A DNA stretch of 64,000 nt, taken from contig OX388307.1 of NCBI GenBank assembly GCA_947579605.1, forward strand, positions 22,979,237 to 23,043,236. The letters are read 5' to 3'. Positions 33,955-47,460 of the stretch are shown in pieces. Source of the stretch: Athripsodes cinereus (Eukaryota > Arthropoda > Insecta > Trichoptera > Leptoceridae). The position numbers and the translations under genes were made by a program. The notes below the pieces were generated by a model. That model worked only from the letters and a program-made list of their open reading frames with translations. It did not search any database and was not told the origin of the DNA. The number at the start of each line of letters is the position of its first letter. Position 1 is the first letter of the stretch.

Positions 33955-34055
33955 TTTTTATTTATTTATTTATTTTATTCTTATTGAAAATCATCATTCA
34001 CATAATAAAATCGACAAATCACTTAACATAAGAAAAAATGTGATGATATTTATAT
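33955..34055 (-). mobile_element. LINE family B 3' end
   Basis: It begins TATTTATTTATTTATTTTAT and continues with ATCATCATTCACATAATAAA, collinear with 25075-25245. It lies next to another dispersed repeat that starts at 34062. Confidence 0.4.
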
Positions 34056-34061
34056 ATTAAT

Positions 34062-34420
34062 ACTAACTGACCCGGCAAACGTTGTTTTGCCATATACATT
34101 ATTTATTTGCCATATATGTACATTATAAATCAACCGGAGCTGAAAATGATTGAATTACTAATATCGCTATTAAAAAATAGGGGTTGATGGTAGAAAGGTG
34201 AAAATTTAGAGTTGTATGTATTTTTTAGTGCCTCACCATAAAAAAATAAAAATAAAATTTGGGGTGGACCACCCTTAACTTTTAGAGGTATAAAAAATAG
34301 ATGTTGGCCGATTCTCAGACCTCTTCGATAAGCACACCAAATTTCATCAAAATCAGTCCAGCCGTTTCAGTGGAGTTTCATAACAAACACCGTGACACGA
34401 GAATTTTATATATTAGATTA
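34062..34420 (+). repeat. Dispersed insect repeat (CCCGGCAAACGTTGTTTTGC type)
   Basis: It opens with ACTGACCCGGCAAACGTTGT and closes with AGTCCAGCCGTTTCAGTGGA, GTGACACGAGAATTTTATAT and TATTAGATT. I recognise these end words as a repeat widespread in insect genomes. It encodes nothing. I cannot assign its class with confidence (non-autonomous DNA element or LINE 3' end). Confidence 0.6.
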
Positions 34421-36329
34421 TAGGGAACAGAATGCGTCATAGTAAACTATTTTATGCAATAAATAAATATAGAGAACAGTAGCTATGGCGAATTCATTGT
34501 GTCAAATAATAATTCCGATGAATAACGAAGTAGTGACAGAGAAAATTATTAGAATTCCATAACAAAAGGTGTTTATGTCAACGTCATCGCTATGTGGGAT
34601 TTATGAGGCGGAGGGAGACATTGTTAATATCTTTACATGTTATAGGCATCAGACAGTACATTATTATTATGTAGGTATCATATTATTAAGCCTACACGGT
34701 GAACAAAGGTGACTTCTGTATATTAAATATTCAACTGTAATAGGTACTTATATAGCATTGGAAATATATTTCAAACATCGACAATAATCTTATTTATTGA
34801 TCACCAGACTCCAAATGAATTTCATGAATAGTTCTTAATAGATATCAACGCACGAGATTATAATTCTTGAAAACGAATTTAATGTTGAGATATCATGAAC
34901 ATATTAAAAAAACGCTGTAAAGATTTTCCCTATATAATTTTGAAACTCGATCGTTTTTGTCCGCACTAATAGACATTTTAAAGAGGAAAATCGTTTAAAC
35001 CACAATGAGCTGTGATAAAATATAGCTATTGATTCACCAAAGTAACAAATTCGTTAGCCAATTGGTGATAAATTGTCTCAACTTTTGTATTTATTTAAAA
35101 AATATTTAAATAAAAATTAAATGTGCTCGACAAATTAATAACCTGAAACATTTTTAAAGAAACTGCTCAATTATTATTATTGTTAGCTTTTACTTTTTAT
35201 CATAGAAAACATCCACCGATTACTAGATACTCGCAATATTAATATATTGTGTTTAATAAATCGATAAATTGGTTAACTATCTGAGTGCTCACTATACCTA
35301 AACATTAATAAATTATTATTTCAGTACCTACCCATTATTTATTGTTGAAACTAACGTACAATTCATTTTATATCGCGTTACAATATGTTTAATTGGAATG
35401 ATTGACTTACCTATAGTTATTATTGTTTCACATACCAGATCAAATACATCAACTATGTATTGAGTCATTAATAAATTGTTTGAATATTTCAGACATAGCT
35501 CACTTGAATATAAATCATATTAACACAACTTTTCTATTAATAGGTACCTACATTCACCTCACTCACAGTCTTAGAATTGCTAGACGCCACTTTTTTCATT
35601 AAAATACCTACTCATTATAATAGAAATTGTTCCTAAGTGAATGGCTAAGTTTCTTTATACTATGGGACTTTGGGACGCCTTGTTTTTATGCGGTAGATGT
35701 ATCACTATTTTGTACTCTCTATTGTTAAAACTATATCCGTGAGTAATATGTTGATTACTCGCCTATACCTATACCTACATACATATGTTATGTAATGCTC
35801 CCTCAACCTTTCATGGTCCCTATAGAATTCATTAATAGATTTTGATATGTTTCTCGGAAAAAAACTTTTGAATACTTCTTGCATTAAGAATTATTGTATA
35901 ATGTACACTTACTGTTGATAGCACGTAAGTAGGTATATTTAAATATAAAATATTATGGGAAGATGTCTATGGACCAGACAGGCAGAAATAAAATGCGTGA
36001 TTTGTATTTAGTTGGGCCATATAAGTAAATGTGGAAAAAAGGAACTAGAATAGTTTTATGTAATTAGACGCAAAATCACTCAATATTGGGTGGAATGCCT
36101 GATGAATAATGATAATAATAATGTAATTAGACATATAACTCCTTCGGCACTAGATTTGTATTATCCTAATATCTTCGCTATCTAGCTAATATCTTCGTGT
36201 AAAAACAGAGTGCACTTCTTGACTATAGTATTAACTATTAATTATGCACTTAACTCGTTGCCCAGTGTTGTATTAAGATGGTTTCTTTTAATCCTGTCAT
36301 CGATGGCTTTTGAGATGGCAGTAGTTTCA
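34421..36329. other. AT-rich DNA without recognisable features
   Basis: Nothing identifiable. Confidence 0.6.
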
Positions 36330-36563
36330 TCCTTCACAAGCGCACTTTGTTATATTCGGAGAAAGCTTGTTCCACATTTACAAAGAGACTACAACCGCTG
36401 GTCCGCTATAACTGTTATTAACATTCCTCAATCAATCCGTCCGGACCGCAATCGTACTCTGTCAGCTGTCCTGAACACTTATTGCTTTCAGGGTCTTGTG
36501 CAAAACATCTTTAAAACGCTTGCACTCACCTCCTTGTCTCCTTTTATTCTCAACGAACTCTGA
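36330..36563 (-). mobile_element. Decayed LINE C-terminal fragment
   Basis: The minus strand gives FVENKRRQGGECKRFKDVLH and KTLKAISV, then stops. This resembles the GGQ.KR.KD.L..TLKA segment found near the C terminus of some non-LTR polyproteins. A plus-strand frame of 117 codons over the same span appears to be its antisense. There are many stops, so this is an old relic. Confidence 0.4.
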
Positions 36564-37207
36564 ACACAAGATTTTTCTTGACTAACAGACCATCAATGGA
36601 TATTTTTATTTATTTATTTTTATGCGAGTATTTGCAGTTCAAACTTCTTATATTTTATAAATAATAACCCATAAGGTATACTATTTTTTGTATACAGACT
36701 TAAAACAAAACCCAGCCAAGATCATATTTTTCTCATATTAATGTAATACTCATACTGAAGAAAAAAATCATTTTGAGAGCAATATTATGTGAATAAATTA
36801 TGTGTACTATGAATAGATGTTGAGGTGTGGTGTGAGTAATGTAACCACACGAGTGTAGGACTTGTAGAGTGTGTATTGTACATAGTGAAACTATGAGTTT
36901 TAGTTCATGGGACAAGTATCTACTGCATGTACATTGTACAACTTCTCCTGTTATGATATTAATTGCTACAACCTGCATCAATATCAACTCGTTATATTTT
37001 ATGATATTATTTTACTACACCTTATGCATAATCTATAAGATAATTACTTTAATTAATATTACCGCAAATGAAAATAATGTTCTTCGCTTGTTACAACAAC
37101 ACGTAGAGATGTGAATCATTCACATTTGTTTTAGTAAAACCTACCTACTTATTAGGATATAAAACATTTATAACAATATAACCGTAATAAATTACTATAA
37201 TATGTTT
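36564..37207. other. AT-rich DNA without recognisable features
   Basis: Nothing identifiable. Confidence 0.55.
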
Positions 37208-37313
37208 CCTACTACTACTACTACTATACCATCACGGCATATCCCACAAGTGGGGTAGCCAGCAGACCAGCTGCATGTAAGAAACATGCAAGTTGTCCTC
37301 TTCGTGCCAATAT
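37208..37313 (-). mobile_element. Mini-RTE 3' part
   Basis: Read on the minus strand it has GCACGAAGAGGACAACTTGC, ATGTTTCTTACATGCAGCTG, CTGGCTACCCCACTTGTGGG, ATATGCCGTGATGG and TATAG with five TAG units. This is almost identical to the 3' half of the copy at 29501-29755, so the two are recent relatives. The 5' half is missing. Confidence 0.8.
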
Positions 37314-38126
37314 ATGTTTCCGCTATTCCTTTTATACTTATAATATTGTTTTATCGATTTATAAATATACTTGCAATATCCACATCGTATTAATTTACGA
37401 AATGAAGTTTCCTTCTAAAAATATTGCATTACAAATGAAATGTGAGCTATTTTATATTCTCAGTTTACAGAAGTTACTTTCAGATAATACTGCCTCGTCT
37501 ATGAGTACGACGATTTACGATACTTACTCGGCTGTGCAGTAATTCTTTTGATTATAGTGCGATGTATTATAGTAAGATACCAAGTATTTTCTGCTTGTGG
37601 GATAGTATAAAGCTGTGATGATACAGAAGTATTTTTTGACAGCTTTTTCAAAACATCTTACACCTTATATATGTATCATCAATCAGACAGTTTGTAGACC
37701 TTATTTACAAAGCTCATCGACATTGTGCTAATATGAAAGAGTGGGAAGGGTTGGTCAAAAATTCATATTAGATATTAATGGAAACGATTTATCCACTCAC
37801 TGTCATTCACGAGTAAACAATTTCTGCAAACTATACAAAGAAGCAATAACTTTCACACTCAAGTATTTTTCACTTTATTGAAATGTCATAATATAACAAA
37901 ACCCAAAAAATGTGTCTGGACACCTCAGCTCGGTGCTCTGTACCTACTAATGTGTATATATTATATATGAATGTGTGTATTTTATATTGATTGATATTTT
38001 TATGTTATTTTTTATCTGGAAATGCTTTTCTTGTTTCACTTATTTTAGAGGCATTGTAACAATTTCTAGACATTTTTAAATAAAATATTTAAACTTGAAT
38101 TACAATGTTTATTTGTTACATTAATT
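37314..38126. other. AT-rich DNA without recognisable features
   Basis: Nothing identifiable. Confidence 0.55.
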
Positions 38127-38180
38127 TAAATTACGCTATCGCGATTTCAGTGCACTTGCACCATTGACGAGCTTTTCAAG
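38127..38180 (-). mobile_element. Palindromic element 3 (solo arm with hammerhead-like motif)
   Basis: On the minus strand it reads CTCGTCAAT, a stem GGTGCA-AG-TGCACT, GAAA, ATC-GC-GAT, then AGC. It has the same layout as elements 1 and 2 with different stem bases. The centre has collapsed to a small hairpin CTTTTCAAG-A-CTTGAAAAG, and there is no second long arm. A further hairpin, GCCTCTC...GAGAGGC, lies about 50 bp away. Family membership is inferred from the shared module. Confidence 0.6.
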
Positions 38181-39477
38181 ACTTGAAAAGCTTTTATTGT
38201 TGTTTTATTGTATGTGTGTGTATGCCTCTCTCGGCTAGAGAGGCATCAAAGGAGTGTAATTAAAAGATTCCGCACGTGAGGTTTTGGCCGGTCATTCCTT
38301 CAGGATGCCCACTATGGTACCTTCTGTGTAGAAAAATTTGTTAGTATAGAAATAAAATCGGATAAATTGAAGTCCTCAGACTTCTGAACTATCCGGGTAG
38401 TCAGTGGGTCTCCTCCAATGTTATAACCAAATTTTGAAGGAGACTGCTGCTCAGAATTTTGCTTGTTTTTTTTTTACATGATTTGTAAATAAGATGGATA
38501 AAATATTAATGTTATCTTTCTAGATATCTAGCAAGTTCATTTATGTCAAAGCAATGAGTGCCAACAGAAGTCAGTGGGAAATATTCCAAGTCATTATTAT
38601 CATCTGTGGTTCAGTAGCTACTCAATAGTCATTGATTTGTACCAATATGGATTATTTTGATTGCACACATTCCTACGATAAATTTCTCTAAAGCATTGAG
38701 TGGTGGAGGCTTTGACGAATGTCACGGCAACCTGTCTGTCACAATCCATCCACTTCAGGTGTGTTCTGCATCAATCTATCACATCTGATCACTAAACAGG
38801 CAACAGACAACCAGTTGTCTCCTCTAGTCAAGTAAAGCTGGTGAACCTAAAACTCCCATCTCCATAAGTTATGCTAAGACCTCATGTTATTAAATGAATA
38901 AACTTCGTGACAAAACTAAATTATACAAATAACTTTAAGGCTGTACATTCATTATTGTATTATTGCAATAGTTAGTAATAGAATTCCTTTTTGGATATAA
39001 CAAAACAAGTTTTTAATAGATATTATGGAGAATCTAGTGATATGGCAATGAAGTTGACAATGTGATAAAAGGACATTAAACATATTAGTAGAATAAAAAC
39101 TTGTATTTTTATTTATATTCAAGTTATAGATTAACACACTGTGTAGGCTCATCTATTACCAATAAGTATTTAGTTTGACATAGTACAAGTACTCGTATTT
39201 TTTTGTTATAGATACTCTTCTGATACATTGCACATTGCTTAATGAAATATTTTACAATCAAGTAATAAAAAAATACTTACCAACATGAGCAGAGATATCA
39301 GCTTAAAGATCCTGTTAATCACCGATAAATGTACTTACGAATGTTGAAAACATTAAAAAATCACCAAAATCTACCATGTTACTCGTAAAGAGGTAGATAT
39401 CATGTAGTGACAATTTTCGTAGCTATTGTGTATTTTAGCTAGGAAAATTGGCACTTTCTCGCAATGTCGTCCATATT
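38181..39477. other. AT-rich DNA without recognisable features
   Basis: No gene or repeat could be supported. Confidence 0.55.
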
Positions 39478-39522
39478 CGAACGATAACGAAACGAAAACG
39501 TAACGCTAAAATGTGTTTTGAC
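39478..39522. mobile_element. Solo end of the mariner-like MITE family
   Basis: ACGCTAAAATGTGTTTTGAC at its right border is identical to the right end of the MITE at 2764-2922. It is preceded by a CGAACGATAACGAAACG stretch. The opposite end was not found, so this is a deletion remnant. Confidence 0.55.
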
Positions 39523-42500
39523 TTCGGGCCCAGTTGGTCTGCATTATTTTCATGCGTTTTAAAGGTATACCTATTAATAATACTGAAATAATACAGTACT
39601 TACGTCCTATGGTACCTCTTTACCAAAAGATAGATTATTGGTTTCTATATTGTATAAATAATATCTATATACCCATACATAATATAACTATCAGCCTTAA
39701 TATTTGAAATGTGTAACTGATGTCAGAAACACGTCGTAAATTGTTAGTAACAAACAATAAAGTGTTTAATATTTTTTAATATTCAGATTCATAATGCCTA
39801 TGTACTACAAATGTATTTTTCTAAGGTGTTTATATCTGTGGGCGCCGAGTTATGATAATTCTTATTAACTACTATTTTATACAAATGAGACATAATTATA
39901 TGGATTGATTTGAAATCGACGAATCTATAAAGAATTAAACATAATAACATCCACGATGAATACAGAGATATCATAATGAAATAAACTGGTAATAACAATA
40001 TGTATCATTAGAGAAATTAGACAAATATATTTATTCATAATTAATGATTACCTAGGTAATTATACTCTCCATACGTCTGTATTCTCCTAATATGGATTTA
40101 TGCCTTATTTTGTGAATGTTAATGCACGTGTTTTGATACAGCTCTATATAGTTATATACATTTATTATGAATTCTGATGATATTGATATGATATCATGAC
40201 ATTATGCTAACTACAATAATGACATTACATTTATATGCAAATATGAATCTATAAAATATTATTGAAATTATAAAAAATATATCATTAAATGTTTATGCAC
40301 TCCTAATAGATCGTGTTACATTTTACCCTAGGCTAAACAACATCCAACAAATCTTATTTCAATGAGAAAATATTAATTCATAACGGGAGCCTCGCTCCTA
40401 ACATAATTTATGTTCATGACGAAATTCTTTAGAAAAATCTAAAGTAATATTTTGTGTAATACATTTACTGACTAAATCATATGAATTATTCAACAGAACT
40501 CGGCATAAACTTAACAGTTTTATATTAAAATGTTACACTTTATTTCTTTCCACACTTTTTCATATTTTAACGTTTGTAACTAACTATCTATTTTAATGTG
40601 CAGTAAAGCAGTTTATAGGCGGGAGATAAAGTATCCTATAATAATGGAACATAAAAGTTTATCATGGAAAATTATGATTAATTGATGAGCACCAATTCCG
40701 AATGGAAATGCTTAATTAAAAGCAATTTAACATTTCTAAAACAATCTTAATGAGGTGTATAGTGTTAGGTCTTGCATACAAATAATATGTAGCGAGTACC
40801 TACTATTATGTATGTGTGTACTTACATATTATTTATATTACAGCACAGCTCAACACTGCACTGTAATACATACATAATGTAATAATAATTAAGATACGCA
40901 AGCTCAATATGACATCCAGTTCACATCTTCAGGATATGATTATGGAAAGACCAGGAGGTAAGCTTTAACAATGTTTACATTACCACATCACATAAGGTAC
41001 CTACCTACTGACAACATACCTACTTACTCATTGTAACTACTTGACAATATTATAGTTTACTAGGTATATAGCTACATACAACGCTTATTGCATAGTGCAG
41101 CATTCTTTAGAGGCATCCATGTTTTTCATAATAATAATTTACACCGTTCTTCCAGTTTCGCCAACCTTGAGTTTATTAAAAACCATAAGTTATCTATACC
41201 TACTGTGTAAGAATAGTAAGCACTATGGATGAATAATATGTAATCTAGTATAATATAAATATGTAGCGTGTAATGAGAGTTTAAAGCTGCTGTAGGTTCA
41301 CCTCATATAATCTATTATGTGCAAAGAAAACAATTTAAATTTGATCCACCTTCTCGTAAAATTAATTACGTATTCTTTATATAGCATATTTATGTAGGTA
41401 TGTCTTGACCATATTATATATAGGTGTATGTATGTTATGTACGAGTGCGTAATATACATAAAACATAGTAATGGTTACCTGGTACAGTTTGCTTAGATAT
41501 AAAATTCAATAAATGACCTAATCTGATTACAGTATAAAGGATAGAGTAATAATACGATATATAAGTGTCGGTAGGTACGTCAACTCATTACATCTGGTTT
41601 ATTATCTCCAAGTTCTCCCTGTTGTTGGTTCAGACTTTTAATTATTTATTAATAAAGATAATTTATTTTGAAATTAAAAGCAAATTCAACAATAAAACAA
41701 GATTTGCGAGAGTTTAGTACGAATTATGATATAGTAATACATTTATTATTATTAGCTATCTTATATACTCGTATATACATATACATAGAAAATATGCGCC
41801 GCTGATCAATTACTCGATAAAAATATCTACAAATAAAAGTTACTATTATAATTATTAATGTGGGGCAAGTTGTTTGATATTAAGTGCACCTGGTTTGATA
41901 TTAAACAGTAATTAAAGTTTGATATTAAATACCTTCCTATCTACTTATTTGCAACAACTACTTCTTCAGCTATTTATTATTACCAATACAATTAATAATT
42001 AAGTTGCAACTACAAAAAAATCACCTGCTATTGTAAGGACACGTACCCTAGCCAACAATTAAATATTGAACTACTTGTTATTTATTGTTATTCATCACTG
42101 CTTAATGTTGTTGGCAAGATTTTTTTATGACTGCGTCCATTATAATACAATAATAATAACATTAAATAACAATAATAATAATAATAAATTAACTGTATAT
42201 AGTCCCAGTGGTGAGATGAAACAGTTAAATAAACATAAAAACATTTAAGCGACATGATAAGTAGGTATGATTATTATTTATTTTAGACTCCTTTAAAAAG
42301 CTTCGTAAAAATTAAAATATATGTGAATACAAATATTTGAAACAACAATTACTTTTTTTATAAAATATCGTTTCATTTTATATTTTGTACGCTGCTTCAC
42401 TAGATTCTATGCTGAAAACTACGAATTAAAAATCCTAGCACTTGTATTGCGTGTCATAGAACGCAATGGTGTTTTATCCTGTAAAGAAGTGTCATCAAAA

Positions 42501-44914
42501 ATACTTCTATATTAATTATGCATTTTTTACCAATTAGAATCAAACTTCGAGCCGTACTCTAATGTGTACCTAATCATATATTGTATTAAGTTTTTATGTA
42601 GTCAATGTTCTATCATAATTTGAGGTTCGGTTCAAAAGCTTGAAAATATTATTATATATGTTTGTAAAAATATTTTTTTACTGCCACACAAATTTACCTT
42701 TATATATTTTCACTCATGGAAAATTTGACGATCTAACCAGCAATAAAACTCAGAAGCTATTGCATAGTGCGGTGTGTTAGTATATTGCCCGCTATACCAC
42801 AGGTTGATTATATTATTTTCTAGATAAGTGATGAGTGCGAGAAACATATTAATAATAATATTCATTATTATATTCAGATATAACAACTGGTGCTGACGTA
42901 GTAGGTAATTAATAATATTTATAACATCATCTCATAGATGAATTGAGTAGTTGATGATCCGAAATTAGTATATGGATTATTAATACCAAATAAAATATAT
43001 GATTTAAAGTTTTACTAGTTATTATATTATAGTGAGCTAAGTCACTTTATTATTTTTTTTAATTTCATTTTTTCGTTTGTTTTAATAGATATGGAATTTT
43101 ACAAAATAAACACCGATAGAATACTCTGGTATGTAGATGTTACACCATTCAAGTGGCCTTTATAACAATATAGCAGTACTAGTATTGCTTACAAAATTTA
43201 ATTTTAGCGTTTCATCAATAGGGCTTACAAATACGGGCAAGACGGAGGGGTAGAGAAATGTTTTTACATAAAATAAAATATTAGAGTTAGTAGGTACTTA
43301 TGTATGTATGTATTAATGTAATTTGTATTAAAGGAAAACGATATTATTATTATAACTGATATGATCGTACTCTAAAATCGTGCAAAGTGTTTAAACGCTT
43401 TATAATAACAAGACACGGGAGTACAATGTTTGATTGATTACATCTCGTGTTTGATGAACGGGTTTAAAGGCAGCAGCTGATCTAGATACCTACCTACTAA
43501 CATTTGTATAATATACAAGCACTACCTACTTACTAACGTATGTATTTATACAAATAATTTAAATTGCATTCTGTCTTTCAGTTTTCTGTACATTGTACTG
43601 GTCCTACAAAGGCGTGATGTAGATATACAAAGAAAGTTGTATGTGCATACCTGCATATTTATATAATTTTATTTGATATTCATTCTACCAGAGCAACAAA
43701 TTATAATCAGATGATCTATGTATGTGGTGCTTTTGACTCGTGTCTAAAGCTTTGCTAGGTAGGTAATATGTACGTTATCAATAGGAAATTAGAAAATTGC
43801 CAAAGTTATTGTAATAAAATGTTAAACTTAGACGTGTTATTGTCTTTTGGCCTTCGTTTTCAAACATCATACAATTTTCAGGTAGATCGTTGTGAGGAAA
43901 AGAAAAATGATTGAAAATAATATAATAGTCTATTCTGAATCTTCCTTATATCACCATGATGCTACTTCGTAAGATAGATGTATAAGTCTTAATTGACGTG
44001 ATGAAGTGATTTTATGAATCAACCTCATTGGCTACTGTACGAGTATTCTATGGTAGATGTACATACCTACATAATATATATTGTGTTGGATGTCTACTTA
44101 GTTGTGTGTATATTATCTTAAAATATTGGATTGATTGATAGACAGGTAAGAATACGAACACATCTCCATCACGGTTTTGTGCGCATGTAGGTACCTACAT
44201 CAGCCAAACGAATATAAAAAAATCACGAGTGAGATGTCACTAAAGTCATGACGGATTATGTCCGTATGAAAATATTATAAAAACTTAATGAACGATGAAA
44301 TCAATAAATAATGATTTATGACCGATAAATATGACAGAAGAAATAGTTTTATGAACTTCCTCTCAGAAGCGTTCCTTTGTAGATGTAGCGCATTATTTAT
44401 TGATTTTTTATTGACAAGTGTAAGTAACATCTCTGCAAGACGCGTCGTATAAATGGAAATTTATGTTCTAGTGAATAATATTTTATGTGTCTACGTCAGT
44501 GGCTCACGATATAATCTTTCATAGGATATCTACAAGATTTAGAACAAACGTACCTACATCATATGATATAATTATTTTTATAAAATTCAAGATGTCCCAA
44601 CTAAAACATTGCTTCAGGCCCTAAAGTAAAAACAACAGAATGTACCTAGTTCCTACCTACTTACATGCAGTAAATTCGTACCGTGAATATACCATTATAA
44701 AATCTTGTAAAGTTATGTACCTACGCTTTTAAATTTACTATATATCCTATGGAGCTAATATTATAATGTTGTTTTATTTAGGTACATAGATTTTGTTCCA
44801 AAATAGATAACTTTGGGTTAATATATATCATTGAAATATGATGGTAATACTGATCCACTTTATAATTATCTTAGGATTCTCTAATAATATCATTCATCAT
44901 TGTTCGTCACTATG
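39523..44914. other. Long AT-rich stretch without genes
   Basis: Many TACCTAC-type words and several (AAT)n runs (for example at 42168-42187) occur. No gene, RNA or repeat family could be supported. A stretch at 43085-43115 resembles the sequence just outside the inverted element at 58913-59560, but too weakly to annotate. Confidence 0.5.
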
Positions 44915-45107
44915 TGTAGCGAATGGTCGGCACGAGGAGGTTGGCTGGTATAACAATAGACTATCCGGTACGGCGGTGAATCTTCGGAGGCTATCTGCCT
45001 TCTCATCAGCGGAGCTCGCCGCAGCTAGGAGCTGCTGCGTGGATGGCTATCTGGAGATTCTATCTCAGATAACCTCACGACACTCCACCCGAAGCTTTGT
45101 TAGATGA
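44915..45107 (+). other. GC-richer open segment, possible exon
   Basis: About 190 bp are markedly GC-richer than the surroundings and stay open to TGA at 45105-45107, encoding RHEEVGWYNNRLSGTAVNLR and LSAFSSAELAAARSCCVDGY among others. The upstream codons to 44838 are AT-rich and look noncoding. There is no convincing acceptor at the border and no motif I recognise. It could be a terminal exon, a processed copy or an unrecognised repeat. Confidence 0.25.
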
Positions 45108-47383
45108 ATTCCTCTACACTCTGCTATGCTATTGTTTCTACAGCCGTATTACATGAAATCATATCACGATATGAATTATTATTATAGTCTACTATTACAT
45201 CTAATACTACTCACATCTCTCTCATATTTATACAAAAAAATATTAAACGCTATTTACATATAATATATATGTATGTTTCTATCAAAATGCACTACAGAAA
45301 AGCAATCATTATAATAAAAACGCTAGAAATAATTTATGTAGGTAGATATAAGCATTTTGGAGTGATTATTTTTTTGATAATATTATTTATACTTATTAAA
45401 TAGTGCTTGATGAATATTGAATAAACATCTGATTTTAAAGTAGTATTATAGTTTATATGTTTCCATATTAAAAAAACTGTGGGTCGCTGAAGCTCTCTCT
45501 GTCAAATGTATTTTTCCACAAAGACGACATAAGTTCAAAACACTTAATAACTAACGGTATGTAGAAAAATCATTAATATTAATGTATAAGCGATGTGTTT
45601 GAAAACAATATTTAACCCGGTCTATCTACGAAACATCAAATAATTAATTCAGCTTACATACTAATCCAGAACATGACTGCACTGTACTTATCTATGTAGG
45701 TAATTATATAGTGTAGTTAGGTGTTATGTAATATAATTGTATTATTGCTAAGTATACATTACTCCCTGTGTTTATATAAGATGTATGTGTGTTATGAGAT
45801 AAATAATAAATTGAATTTTAATGGCAGCATAATAATAAATAATTACACACACCATCTATATCAAACGTCAAACACAAAACAATCCAAATTCTGACACATT
45901 TCATATTTACGGCTACCGGTGATGAACATAGAGCGATCTTGACGTACAAAATAAATACATATGACCGTGATAGAACATTGGAATCTCCACCACGATGTGC
46001 ATTAGCGAGTAGCAGATACTGGTGTTGGTAATAGCTAGTAAAAAAGGTTATGATTTAAAATGGACATACTCAGTTCAAAAATAGCGAAATATTATGTTAC
46101 TTTTATTCACGACCCATTACGTGATTTATCAGCTGATGTTTATAACATGACGTGACTCTCTGCTTACACATTGTTTCATTCCAACATGATGGCTGAACAT
46201 TGAACAGTGGAACTTCCATTTTTATCAAACATCATCACTATATTTATACTGTTTGATTGACCAAGCATATCATATTTTTTTTATCAAGAAAGGTTATTGC
46301 TTTTTTAGAATTTATTTTTATTACAATACGTTCATTAATAAGATAGAGACTGCCTTTGATCGTGGATTAACTTGACAAGTGATCAACCCCCAGATAATAA
46401 ATGGTGGTTGATAGCTTATTTAAGTTAATCCAAATGTATAAATAAGACAAGTGTATAGATTTATTTTATTCGAATGCAAATTTAGATCACATCCATTAAA
46501 TTAAATCCACAGTGGAAAATGTAACATGATCTCAAGAGCGCTCGCTATACACTAAGTGAATCTATTGTCTCACTTTATAATAAATATTAGAAAAATTTCT
46601 TTAATAAATAATCCAAAATATATACATATAAACCGTTTGAATATTTTAGGATAGAACAATGAGTTTTACTTAAAATCTTATAGGTAGCATCTATTTGAAG
46701 TTGATTGGTTTAAGGTAGTTGTTTTTTGGTAATAAAGAATGTTGATATCTAATATCTACATGGGCAATAAGTAATATATCAGTGTATTGAATATTTTGTA
46801 GACAAGCTCATAGCTCATACATCGGATAATCGTGACATGGTCCTAGACGTAAACTGTGATTACTCGGACGTGCTCTTGATTCACATCACTTGTATGTCTG
46901 GTCTAGGAATTTAATAAAAACACTTGTGATGGACGTTTCGAAATTAATCATAACAATTAGATACTACACCAGGTAACCCACACATACACACACGTGTTAA
47001 CGAGAGAAAAGGAAGCTGCTTCACTATAATATATGTACACTTACATACATCTATCTATAACATCATAAAATTAAAACATCTGATCACATCACTAACTTAA
47101 CACGCTCACTTAAAATTAGTAATACCAATTTAACTTAATGTTGGATTTTCTAAATATGTATACAAAAAAATATTTTACTTACATTATTACATCGAATAGA
47201 ATATAACCTTATCTATCTGTAGTATAATGGCAGACATTATACCATTATCTGAAATCAGTATTATTAGAAAATTATCTAAATATGACGCTACTTAAACATT
47301 ACAATAATATATTATTGATTTTATTTTGTAGAATATGAAACAACATAATTATTATTTAGTCACAATTATTATTTGAATTAATT
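45108..47383. other. AT-rich DNA without recognisable features
   Basis: Nothing identifiable. Confidence 0.55.
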
Positions 47384-47460
47384 CTCATCATCAGGCTAGT
47401 AAACTTTATGCTAGCCTGATGATGAGAGCGGAAGCTCTTGAAAGCCGGCTCGCGTCCAAT
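47384..47460 (+). ncRNA. Hammerhead-like motif H1 in a short inverted pair
   Basis: The right part reads CTGATGA (47416-47422), T, a stem II G-AGAGC-GGAA-GCTCT-T, GAAA (47440-47443), a short imperfect stem III and GTC (47454-47456). These are the conserved pieces of a hammerhead ribozyme in the correct order, with one extra T before stem II. A 16-bp inverted copy at 47384-47399 repeats the core start on the other strand. CAATAAAA follows the predicted cleavage site. Hammerheads of this minimal kind are known in Penelope-like elements. Two mismatches in stem III make activity doubtful. Confidence 0.55.

Noticed and set aside
36210..36563. 117-codon plus-strand frame
   Set aside because: Most of it is the antisense of a decayed LINE C-terminal segment; the AT-rich start has no supporting signal.
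40988..41030. Telomere-like repeats (TACCTACC words)
   Set aside because: The words are scattered across the window, not arrayed, and do not match the insect TTAGG unit; they look like a general compositional habit of this genome.
43085..43115. Possible Penelope-like fragment (ATGGAATTTTACAAAATAAA)
   Set aside because: Resembles the sequence just outside the right arm of the element at 58913-59560, but the match is short and AT-rich, so not annotated.
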